Assembly (NCBI GenBank): GCA_903828025.1
Contig: CAIKKO010000324.1
Span: 1-6,901 of the forward strand
DNA from: an uncultured Sphingomonadales bacterium
GTDB taxonomy: Bacteria; Pseudomonadota; Alphaproteobacteria; Sphingomonadales; Sphingomonadaceae
DNA: 6,901 nt
Direction of reading: 5' to 3'
The notes beneath the pieces were generated by a model. That model saw only the letters and a program-made list of their open reading frames with translations. It did no database searches and was not told the DNA's origin. Shown here piece by piece: positions 1 through 6,309 of this stretch. Positions within the stretch are counted from its first letter, which is position 1. Every line of letters starts with the position of its first letter. The translations under genes and the position numbers were made by a program.

Positions 1-1
1 C

Positions 2-646
2 GGCTCGGGCACGTTCCGCATGAACGTTGCGCTCTCGGAACTGCCTGATTTCGCCGTGCTGCCGGGCAAGGACAAGGCCGAGCACCACACCGCCGGGATC
101 ATCATCGCGCCGGGCATGGACTATATGGACCAGGCCTTCATCGATGCGCAGCAATTCGGCTGGTCGAAGAAGCCGATCATCGAGATCAAGCTGCCCACCA
201 CCATCGACGACAGCCTCGCCCCCCCGGGTGGGCACATCGCCAGCCTGTTCTGCCAGCAGTTCGCGCCCGAATTGCCGAACGGCAAATCATGGGACGATTG
301 CCGCGAGGACGTGGCGGACCTGATCATCGACACGGTCACCGACCATGCGCCCAATTTCAAGGGCGCGGTGCTGGGGCGGCAGATCCACTCGCCGCTCGAT
401 CTGGAGCGCAAGTTCGGCCTGATCGGCGGCGATATCTTCCACGGCACCATGGGCCTCGACCAGCTCTGGGCCGCGCGCCCGGTGCTGGGGCATGGCGATT
501 ACCGCTCGCCGATCAAGGGCCTCTACATGTGCGGATCGGGCACGCATCCGGGCGGCGGCGTGACCGGCGCGCCGGGGCATAACGCGGCGGCGGAGATTAT
601 CCGGGATCGCGGGACGCTGTGGAAGGCGCTGCACCGGGGGCGGTAA
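2..646 (+). CDS. FAD-dependent oxidoreductase, PYROXD2/phytoene desaturase-like (C-terminal part, 5' end outside window)
   Basis: The frame is open from base 2 with no credible start, so the gene enters from the left edge; 214 residues are visible. An internal ATG at base 20 is preceded in frame by GSGTFR and is not the start. The clearest mark is at window residues 173-194 (bases 518-583), GLYMCGSGTHPGGG followed by VTGAPGHNAA, which is the C-terminal flavin-contacting signature of the phytoene-desaturase/PYROXD2 oxidoreductases. The N-terminal GxGxxG dinucleotide-binding fold would lie outside the window. Family members are roughly 500-580 residues, so over half is missing. Members oxidise or isomerise hydrophobic substrates with FAD; the substrate here cannot be told, and no carotenoid genes are visible beside it. 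It ends at TAA and converges on the permease across a palindromic repeat. The family call is firm, the specific reaction unknown. Confidence 0.88.
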   Translation, partial: GSGTFRMNVALSELPDFAVLPGKDKAEHHTAGIIIAPGMDYMDQAFIDAQQFGWSKKPIIEIKLPTTIDDSLAPPGGHIASLFCQQFAPELPNGKSWDDCREDVADLIIDTVTDHAPNFKGAVLGRQIHSPLDLERKFGLIGGDIFHGTMGLDQLWAARPVLGHGDYRSPIKGLYMCGSGTHPGGGVTGAPGHNAAAEIIRDRGTLWKALHRGR

Positions 647-651
647 AAAGT

Positions 652-786
652 GCCCCTCCGTCAGCCCTGCGGGCCGACACCTCCCCGTTTGGGCTTCGCC
701 AAAATGGGGAGGCCTTCCTGATCCTCCCTGTTTTGGCGGAGCCCAAACGGGGAGGGGGACCGCCCGCGCAGCGGGTGGTGGAGGGG
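652..786. repeat. REP-like compound inverted repeat between convergent genes
   Basis: The core is two 33-bp arms, 680-712 and 723-755, that are reverse complements with 3 mismatches by eye, separated by a 10-base loop. The left arm opens CCTCCCCGTTTGGGCTTCGC. The outer flanks also pair loosely: CCCCTCC at 653-659 faces GGAGGGG at 780-786. Each flank has its own mini-hairpin: GCCC-tgc-GGGC at 664-674 and CCCGC-gca-GCGGG at 763-775. This layout resembles the dispersed intergenic palindromes of sphingomonad genomes. It fills nearly the whole gap and ends two bases before the permease stop codon. It could act as a bidirectional transcription stop or mRNA 3'-end stabiliser; that role is inferred, while the symmetry is read directly. 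Confidence 0.85.
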
Positions 787-787
787 T

Positions 788-2077
788 TTACGCCGCAACC
801 ACCGCGCTTTGCCCCCGCCGCACCGCCCAATACACCGGCACCCCCGCCAGCACGAGCCCTGCGCCATAGCCCACCGCGCTCAGGCCAAGCCCCCAGGTTG
901 CCCAGCCGATAAACGCTGCGCCGGTCAGCGCCACCACGGTCAGCCCGCGCTCCTCGGGCAGCAGGCGGATCGCCGCCAGCATGCTCATGAAATAGGCGAG
1001 CATCCCGGCGGCCAGGCTCACCGAGGCGATGAACTGGAACAAGTCGCCCATCCCGCGCCCGAAATTGAGCAAGGTCACCGCCGAAAGCAGGATCGAGGAG
1101 ACGACATGCGCGCGCACCGGGGTGCCGCGCGCGCCGTCCTTGGCGAACCATGCGGGAAACACCCCGCCGCGCGCCATCGCCTGCGGCATTTCGCCCTGCA
1201 GCAGGATGAAGCCATTGAGCGTGCCGAACGCGCTGATCGCGGCGAACACGGCCACGACCGAGGCCATGCCGCCGCCGAACGTGCGCCCCAGAAAATCGGC
1301 CACCGGCGCGGGCGAGGCGGCGGCTTCACCTTGCGGCATATAGGCCCAGAACGCGAGGCTGATGCCAAGGTAGACCGCGCCTGTCAGCACCACGCCGATC
1401 AGCGTGGCGAGCGGGACGACGCGCTCCGCATTCTCCACTTTGCCCGCCGGAACGGTCGCGGATTCGAGGCCGAGGAAGCCCCAGAACGTCAGCCCCGCCG
1501 CCGTGGCAATCGCCCCCGGTGCGACGCTCACGGTGGGCTGCACCACATGCGGCGTGCCGCTGAGTGTGAACCACAGCGCAAGGCCGATCAGCAGCACCAG
1601 CGGCAGCAGCTTGAGCGTGGCCGTCACCACCGAAAACGCCCCTGCCGCGCGCACGCCGCGAATGTTGTTCCAGGTCATCAGCCAGACGCAGCCGACAGCC
1701 AGCAGCGCAGGCAAGCCCGGCGTCTTGCCGATGCCGGGTATGACCAGCGAGAGATTGCTCACCACCGCGACCGCAATTGCGCCGTTGCCGGCCCACATCA
1801 TCACCCAGTAGCTCCAGGCCGTGGCGAACCCCGCAAACGGCCCGAATGCCGCCCGCGCATAAGCATAAGGCCCGCCTGAATAGGGCAGCTTGGCCCCCAT
1901 GCGCGCAAAGGCGGCGGCTAGGCAGGTCGCCCCGCCGATTGTGATCATCCAGCCAAACAACTGGTTGGTGCCCAGCGGCGCGAGTGTGGCGGGGAGCAGG
2001 TAAATGCCCGAGCCGATCATGTTGCCCACGCACAGCGCCAGCACCATCCAGAAATTGAGGCCGCGGGGTTTATTCAA
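788..2077 (-). CDS. APC-superfamily amino acid/polyamine permease, AdiC/PotE-like
   Basis: This is a 429-residue inner-membrane transporter with about 12 hydrophobic segments, the usual size for the basic amino acid/polyamine antiporter branch. TM1 carries the unwound GSG motif at residues 22-24 (MIGSGIYLLPATL), which binds the substrate carboxylate and amine in AdiC. TM6 has FWGFLGLES (198-206), aligning with AdiC FWSFIGVES; W199 and E205 match AdiC W202 and E208. In TM8 the AdiC substrate-stacking W293 is replaced by F290 (GTLNGFILL). The residue correspondences are alignments by eye. The start is TTG at 2077: no in-frame ATG lies near, the next Met is residue 11 inside TM1, and GGAAGGG (2091-2085 on this strand) sits 7 bases upstream. 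It is divergent from the sulfotransferase and convergent with the oxidoreductase. No decarboxylase or deaminase partner is visible, so antiport is unproven and substrate unknown. Confidence 0.9.
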   Translation of the reverse strand: MNKPRGLNFWMVLALCVGNMIGSGIYLLPATLAPLGTNQLFGWMITIGGATCLAAAFARMGAKLPYSGGPYAYARAAFGPFAGFATAWSYWVMMWAGNGAIAVAVVSNLSLVIPGIGKTPGLPALLAVGCVWLMTWNNIRGVRAAGAFSVVTATLKLLPLVLLIGLALWFTLSGTPHVVQPTVSVAPGAIATAAGLTFWGFLGLESATVPAGKVENAERVVPLATLIGVVLTGAVYLGISLAFWAYMPQGEAAASPAPVADFLGRTFGGGMASVVAVFAAISAFGTLNGFILLQGEMPQAMARGGVFPAWFAKDGARGTPVRAHVVSSILLSAVTLLNFGRGMGDLFQFIASVSLAAGMLAYFMSMLAAIRLLPEERGLTVVALTGAAFIGWATWGLGLSAVGYGAGLVLAGVPVYWAVRRGQSAVVAA

Positions 2078-2084
2078 GGCAATG

Positions 2085-2091
2085 CCCTTCC
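2085..2091 (-). promoter_or_regulatory. Ribosome binding site supporting a TTG start of the permease
   Basis: On the minus strand GGAAGGG lies 7 bases before TTG at 2077. An in-frame ATT two codons upstream of that TTG is too close to this site to use it. The site is the main reason for choosing the TTG start. Confidence 0.6.
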
Positions 2092-2097
2092 GGTTCG

Positions 2098-2117
2098 GTT
2101 AGTAGGTGCAGACTAAC
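2098..2117. promoter_or_regulatory. Perfect 6-8-6 palindrome in divergent promoter region (possible operator)
   Basis: GTTAGT at 2098-2103 and ACTAAC at 2112-2117 are exact reverse complements with 8 bases between. It lies in the 80-bp gap between the divergent permease (start 2077) and sulfotransferase (start 2158), where a repressor site could act on either promoter. A 20-bp dyad suits a TetR- or GntR-type dimer, but no such regulator is visible here. I found no convincing -35/-10 pair on either strand in this gap. The dyad is seen; its function is a guess. Confidence 0.35.
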
Positions 2118-2157
2118 GCTTGATTGCGCCGCGTCACCGTGTTTGTTGCGAGGCCTC

Positions 2158-3744
2158 ATGGCAAGCGTCCCAACTTACGATCCCCGCCTCGTCCGCGCCG
2201 CGCTGGCGATGAACGACAATCTGCTGCACGAGGCGGAGCCGCTGCTGCGCGGCCTGCTCAAGGAAAACCCGTTCGACGTGCGCGCGATCCGCCTGTTTGC
2301 GGAGCTTGCCGGGCGCATCGGGCGCTATACCGACGCGGAGAACCTGCTGCGCCGCGCGATCGAGCTGGCCCCGGATTTTACCCCGGCGCGCGCCAATCTT
2401 GCGCTCGTGCTCTACCGCACCAACCGCGCGAGCGAAGCGCTCGAGGAGCTGGCGCGGGTGACGGTGGAAGATCCGGACAATCCGGGCACGCTCAATTTGC
2501 AAGCCGCCGCCTATGGCCGCATCGGCGAGTTCGACGAGGCGCTGGCGCTTTATGCGCAAGTGCTGAAGGACGCGCCGAACCAGCCCAAAGTGTGGATGAG
2601 CTATGGGCATATGCTCAAGACCGTGGGCAAACTGGCCGAAGGCGTGGCCGCCTATCGCCGCGCGCTGGCGATTCAGCCGGGGCTGGGCGAAGTGTGGTGG
2701 AGCCTCGCCAATCTCAAGACGGTGACATTCTCGGACGCGGATATCGCCGCGATGCAAGCCGCATTGGCCAGCGAGACCGTTGCGCCGGAAGACCGCTGGC
2801 ACCTCGATTTCGCGCTGGGCAAGGCGCACGAGGATCGGGGGGAGGCTGAGGCGGCTTTTGTGCATTATGCTGCAGGCAATGCGCTGCGGAAAAAGCGCAT
2901 GCCCTACAAGGCCGAGGACACCACCGCTGCGGTCGATCAGGCCATTGCGGTCGCCACGCCCGCGCTGTTTGCGGGATGTGCCGGGGCCGGATGCCCTGCG
3001 CCCGATCCGATCTTCGTGCTCGGCATGCCGCGTGCGGGTTCGACGCTGGTCGAGCAGATCCTCGCCAGCCACAGCCAGGTCGAGGGCACCAGCGAGCTGC
3101 CCGATATCGGCATTCTGGCGCGCACGGTGGCAGGCTATCCCGCCGGCCTCGCGCGCCTCGATCCGGCCATGCTGCGCGAACTTGGCGCGCAATACCTCGA
3201 ACGCACCCGCGTGCAGCGCCATACTGCGCGGCCCTTGTTCATCGACAAGCTGCCCAACAACTGGCTTTACGTGCCGTTCGTCCGGCTGATCCTGCCGAAC
3301 GCGAAAATCGTCGATGCGCGCCGCCATCCGCTTTCGTGCTGCTTTTCGAACTTCAAGCAGCATTTCGCGCGGGGGCAGGGCTTTTCCTATTCGCTGGAGG
3401 ACATGGGGGCCTATTACGGCGACTATGTCCGCTTGATGGCGCATGTCGACCGGGTGCTGCCCGGATGCGTCCACCGCGTCATCTACGAACGCATGGTGGA
3501 GGATACCGAAGCCGAAGTGCGCGCGCTGCTGGACGCTTGCGGGCTGCCGTTCGAGCCGGCGTGCCTCGCGTTCTACGAGACCGAACGCGCAGTGCGCACG
3601 CCGAGTTCGGAGCAAGTGCGACGCCCGATCTACCGCGAGGGGACCGAAAGCTGGAAGGCCTTCGAGCCGTGGCTGGGTCCGCTGAAGGCCGCGCTGGGGC
3701 CGGTGCTCGAAGCGTATCCCGAGGCACCCTCTGGCTGGCGGTGA
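2158..3744 (+). CDS. TPR-repeat sulfotransferase family protein (Sulfotransfer_3-like)
   Basis: This is a 528-residue soluble protein with no signal peptide. Residues about 8-175 form roughly five tetratricopeptide helices pairs (for example AENLLRRAIELAPDF at 60-74 and FDEALALYAQVLKDAPNQP around 125-143), a protein- or peptide-docking scaffold. A linker with WWSLANLKTVTFSD (about 180-193) follows, as I remember it from this architecture. The catalytic half contains the PAPS 5'-phosphosulfate loop GMPRAGSTLVEQILASH starting at G289, and the 3'-phosphate-binding segment VDARRHPLSCCFSNF from V385, with R388/R389 and S393 as candidate contacts. It resembles the tyrosylprotein-sulfotransferase-like branch. 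It should move sulfate from PAPS to an acceptor in the cytoplasm; the acceptor is unknown. I chose ATG 2158, with GAGG four bases ahead, over an in-frame TTG at 2143. Neighbour downstream is a TonB-dependent receptor on the same strand. Confidence 0.9.
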   Translation: MASVPTYDPRLVRAALAMNDNLLHEAEPLLRGLLKENPFDVRAIRLFAELAGRIGRYTDAENLLRRAIELAPDFTPARANLALVLYRTNRASEALEELARVTVEDPDNPGTLNLQAAAYGRIGEFDEALALYAQVLKDAPNQPKVWMSYGHMLKTVGKLAEGVAAYRRALAIQPGLGEVWWSLANLKTVTFSDADIAAMQAALASETVAPEDRWHLDFALGKAHEDRGEAEAAFVHYAAGNALRKKRMPYKAEDTTAAVDQAIAVATPALFAGCAGAGCPAPDPIFVLGMPRAGSTLVEQILASHSQVEGTSELPDIGILARTVAGYPAGLARLDPAMLRELGAQYLERTRVQRHTARPLFIDKLPNNWLYVPFVRLILPNAKIVDARRHPLSCCFSNFKQHFARGQGFSYSLEDMGAYYGDYVRLMAHVDRVLPGCVHRVIYERMVEDTEAEVRALLDACGLPFEPACLAFYETERAVRTPSSEQVRRPIYREGTESWKAFEPWLGPLKAALGPVLEAYPEAPSGWR

Positions 3745-3794
3745 CGCGCTGGTGACCCGGTGGTGACCCGGCGGTAACATCGTTGTAAATTGGT
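3740..3794. repeat. 11-bp tandem repeat array (about 4-5 units) spanning the sulfotransferase stop codon
   Basis: Successive 11-base units are GGTGACGCGCT (3740-3750), GGTGACCCGGT (3751-3761), GGTGACCCGGC (3762-3772), GGTAACATCGT (3773-3783) and a weak TGTAAATTGGT (3784-3794). The shared core is GTRAM at the start of each unit. The sulfotransferase stop TGA lies within the first unit. A reversed GGTCAC sits at 3792-3797. Eleven-base spacing puts each core on nearly the same face of the helix, as in direct-repeat operators of OmpR/PhoB regulators. The array lies just upstream of a possible receptor promoter. The repetition is directly visible; a regulatory role is inference, and simple slippage duplication is the alternative. 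Confidence 0.6.
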
Positions 3795-3803
3795 CACGCG
3801 GCG

Positions 3804-3828
3804 CGCGCGCATTGCATTGCTGCGCGCG
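3804..3828. promoter_or_regulatory. GC-rich perfect 8-bp hairpin upstream of the receptor gene
   Basis: CGCGCGCA at 3804-3811 and TGCGCGCG at 3821-3828 are exact reverse complements around a 9-base loop TTGCATTGC, which itself holds a short direct repeat. It could stop or attenuate transcription leaving the sulfotransferase, although no T-run follows the stem directly, or serve as a protein site, since it overlaps a possible -35 element. Both roles are inferred. Confidence 0.4.
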
Positions 3829-3844
3829 AACGGCCTTGTATTTT
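3817..3844 (+). promoter_or_regulatory. Possible sigma-70-type promoter for the TonB-dependent receptor
   Basis: TTGCTG (3817-3822) and TATTTT (3839-3844) are separated by 16 bases, giving a modest match to the -35 and -10 boxes, and would yield a leader of about 50 bases before ATG 3905. Its -35 falls within the right half of the GC hairpin and just after the 11-bp repeats. The match is weak and alphaproteobacterial promoters are poorly predicted by eye. Confidence 0.3.
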
Positions 3845-3904
3845 GCTGCGAGCCGGATCACGGAATCTGGCAACTCGGGTGCAACAAGGTGGGATGTAGG
3901 GATA

Positions 3905-6274
3905 ATGCAGGCGTATAACCGCTTTTCTCGGATTGTTTTGCTGGCAACTTCGGCGCTTGCCGCACCGGTTGCGCTGGCGCAGGGAGCGCCGCAAGCCGAA
4001 GCTGGGACTACGGCGGCAAGCGATCCGACCGAAATCATCGTGACCGCACAGAAGCGCAGTGAAAACCTGCAGAACGTGCCGATCTCGATTCAGGCGCTGG
4101 GCACCAAGAAGCTGGACGAGCTCAATATCGCCAGCTTCGACGATTACGCCAAAGTGCTTCCCAGCGTCAGCTTCCAGTCGTTCGGCCCCGGCCAGACGCA
4201 GCTCTCGTTCCGCGGCATCACCAGCGGCGGCGACGGCCTGCACGGCGGTTCGCAGCCGACTGCCGCGCTCTATCTCGACGAAGTGCCCGTCACCACCATC
4301 GCAGGCGCGGTCGATCTCCACGTCTACGATATCGCGCGGGTCGAAGCGCTCTCGGGTCCGCAGGGCACGCTGTTCGGCTCAAGCTCGCTGGCAGGCACGC
4401 TGCGCATCATCCCCAACAAGCCCGACACCAAGGGCTTCTCGGGCCGCATCGACGTAACCGGCAACAAGGTCGGCAAGGGCACGGGCGGCGGCAGCGCCGA
4501 GGGCTTTGTGAATATCCCGCTGTCCGACCGCGCGGCGGTGCGCCTGATGGCGTTCTACCAACACGACGGCGGCTATATCGACAACGTCCCGGGCACGCGC
4601 ACTTACACGCTGGGTGACGACAATCCGGCCACCAATGTCACGATCAACAACGCCAAGTTCGTGAAGGACAACTTCAACACCACCGATACGATGGGCGGGC
4701 GCGCGGCGCTCAAGGTAGATCTGGACGACAACTGGACCATTCAGCCCTCGGTTCTGTACCAGAACCAGAAGGCCCATGGTGCGTTCCTCTTCGACCCGCG
4801 TCAGGGTGACCTCAGGGTCACCGACTATGCCAATTCGCTCAATCGCGACGCCTGGGCGCTGGCGACGCTGACCATCCAGGGCAAGATCGGCACTTGGGAC
4901 CTCACGTACGCTGGCGGTTATTTTGACCGCAAGGTCGAGAATCAGGCCGACTATTCGGAATACTCGGTTGCCTATGACAGTTTCCAGGGCGGCAACTACA
5001 CCAACTTCCCGACCGCAACGGGCTACCTCGATCCGACCCAGCTCGTGCACAACCACGACAACTACACCAAGCAGAGCCACGAACTGCGCATCGCCACGCC
5101 CAGCGGTGATCGGCTCAAGCTGGTGGCCGGCCTGTTCTTCCAACGCCAGACCGACGCCATCGTGGCGGACTATTTCATCAAGGGCCTCGCCGCCATTCCC
5201 AGTTCTCCTGCCGTGCCCAAGTCGGGCGATGACCTCTTCGCAACGCGCGCCTATCGCGTCGACCGCGATTACGCGGCCTTTGTCGACGGCTCGTTCGATA
5301 TCACCCCGCAGCTCACGCTCGCGGCTGGTATTCGCGTGTTCAAGGTCAACAACACGTTCCTCGGCTTCTCGGGCTTCAAATCGGGCACCACGGACAGCAA
5401 CTGCGTGCCGGTGGTGGCCGATGACCGGGTCTGCAACAATTTCGACCGCAAGGCCAAGGAGAGCGGTGAGACCCACCGCGTCAACCTGACGTGGAAGATC
5501 GATCAGGATCGGCTGGTCTATGCGACCTATTCGACCGGCTACCGTCCGGGCGGCAACAACCGCCGTCCCAACGTGAATCCCTATGTCGCCGATACGCTCA
5601 CGAACTATGAGCTGGGCTTCAAGACCTCATGGTTCGATCGCAAGTTCCGCCTCAACGGCGCGCTGTTCTACGAAAAATGGAAGAACCTCCAGTACGGCCT
5701 CAGCCCGATTGGCTCGAACGGCGTCACCAATATCTACAACGCGGGTGATGCGCGCGTCTATGGCGCCGAGATGGACTTCAACTTGCGGCTTGGCGGGCTC
5801 ACGCTGTCGGGCTCGGGCGCGCTGATCGATGGCAAGCTCACCACCGACTTCTGCTCGTTCGATGCCAACGGCAATCCCGATTGCACACTCGGCGTGATCG
5901 CTGCGGCCAAGGGTACGCCGCTGCCGATCCAGCCAAGGTTCAAGGGCAACATGACCGCGCGTTATGAGTTTGACCTCGGCAGCTCGAAGGCCTTCGTCCA
6001 AAGCTCACTCAACCATCAGTCGGGCTCGCGCTCCTACCTGACGACGCGTGAGTCGGACCTGCTTGGCCGTACCGATGCGTTCGAGACGTTCGATTTCTCG
6101 CTGGGCGCCAAAGTCTCGGGCTTCGATATTTCCGCCTTCATCGAAAACGCCTTCGACAAGCGCGGCATCCTCAGCATCAATACGGTCTGCACGCCGTCCA
6201 TCTGCGGCGCGGGTCGGCGCTATTATGCGATCAAGCCGCAAGTGTTCGGGATCAAGCTCGGCCACGATCTGTAA
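3905..6274 (+). CDS. TonB-dependent outer-membrane receptor
   Basis: This 789-residue protein fits the size of the family: energy-coupled import of a large or scarce ligand through a 22-strand outer-membrane barrel. Residues 1-25 are a Sec signal peptide (positive start, hydrophobic core, ALA before Q26). A TonB-box-like EIIVTAQ is at 43-49. The plug follows (NVPISIQAL onward, about 57-175), with the conserved GPQGTLFGSSSLAGTLRIIP at 151-170, where many relatives have a GR or GA after the LYG/LFG. The rest is barrel with repeated aromatic strands and the late TYSTGYRPGGNN segment. Six cysteines form three close pairs, C500/C510, C650/C660 and C762/C767, probably in surface loops. The end FGIKLGHDL lacks the usual terminal Phe. 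ATG 3905 was preferred over an in-frame ATG at 3812 because it begins the signal peptide and has AGGTGGG/AGGG upstream. The ligand is not identifiable. Confidence 0.95.
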   Translation: MQAYNRFSRIVLLATSALAAPVALAQGAPQAEAGTTAASDPTEIIVTAQKRSENLQNVPISIQALGTKKLDELNIASFDDYAKVLPSVSFQSFGPGQTQLSFRGITSGGDGLHGGSQPTAALYLDEVPVTTIAGAVDLHVYDIARVEALSGPQGTLFGSSSLAGTLRIIPNKPDTKGFSGRIDVTGNKVGKGTGGGSAEGFVNIPLSDRAAVRLMAFYQHDGGYIDNVPGTRTYTLGDDNPATNVTINNAKFVKDNFNTTDTMGGRAALKVDLDDNWTIQPSVLYQNQKAHGAFLFDPRQGDLRVTDYANSLNRDAWALATLTIQGKIGTWDLTYAGGYFDRKVENQADYSEYSVAYDSFQGGNYTNFPTATGYLDPTQLVHNHDNYTKQSHELRIATPSGDRLKLVAGLFFQRQTDAIVADYFIKGLAAIPSSPAVPKSGDDLFATRAYRVDRDYAAFVDGSFDITPQLTLAAGIRVFKVNNTFLGFSGFKSGTTDSNCVPVVADDRVCNNFDRKAKESGETHRVNLTWKIDQDRLVYATYSTGYRPGGNNRRPNVNPYVADTLTNYELGFKTSWFDRKFRLNGALFYEKWKNLQYGLSPIGSNGVTNIYNAGDARVYGAEMDFNLRLGGLTLSGSGALIDGKLTTDFCSFDANGNPDCTLGVIAAAKGTPLPIQPRFKGNMTARYEFDLGSSKAFVQSSLNHQSGSRSYLTTRESDLLGRTDAFETFDFSLGAKVSGFDISAFIENAFDKRGILSINTVCTPSICGAGRRYYAIKPQVFGIKLGHDL

Positions 6275-6277
6275 TCT

Positions 6278-6298
6278 GGCGAGGGCTTCCTGCTCGCC
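6278..6298. terminator. Weak hairpin in convergent gap after the receptor gene
   Basis: GGCGAG (6278-6283) pairs with CTCGCC (6293-6298) around a 9-base loop, starting four bases after the receptor stop. A competing pairing of GGGCT with downstream AGCCC is possible. There is no T-run on either strand, so it would be an imperfect terminator serving both converging genes. Confidence 0.3.
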
Positions 6299-6309
6299 GG
6301 GGAGCCCCC

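Noticed and set aside
2..646. Carotenoid biosynthesis locus built on the desaturase-like gene
   Set aside because: Only the shared flavin motif supports it; no phytoene synthase, cyclase or other carotenoid gene is visible, and PYROXD2-type relatives are not proven carotenoid enzymes.
680..755. CRISPR array or insertion-sequence end at the palindromic repeat
   Set aside because: The copies are inverted, not direct, with a single 10-base loop; there are no spacers, no transposase and no evident target-site duplication.
809..1879. 356-codon plus-strand frame antisense to the permease
   Set aside because: Composition is His/Arg/Gln-rich low-complexity, typical of the complement of a hydrophobic high-GC gene; the permease on the other strand has clear family motifs.
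2143..2157. TTG start at 2143 adding five residues to the sulfotransferase
   Set aside because: ATG 2158 has GAGG four bases upstream and is the stronger codon; the extra residues carry no recognisable feature.
3812..3904. 31-residue N-terminal extension of the receptor from ATG 3812
   Set aside because: It would bury the signal peptide behind a Cys/Arg-containing lead, and its start codon lies inside the GC hairpin; ATG 3905 gives a normal Sec signal.
2134..4038. 634-codon open frame on the minus strand covering the whole sulfotransferase gene and into the receptor
   Set aside because: It is antisense to a gene with clear sulfotransferase motifs, its translation is Arg/His/Gln-rich with no recognisable domain, and long antisense frames are common in high-GC coding DNA.
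4379..5476. 365-codon minus-strand frame antisense to the receptor
   Set aside because: It is a shadow of the receptor's barrel region, Val/Arg/Glu-rich, with no domain signature and no plausible ribosome site.
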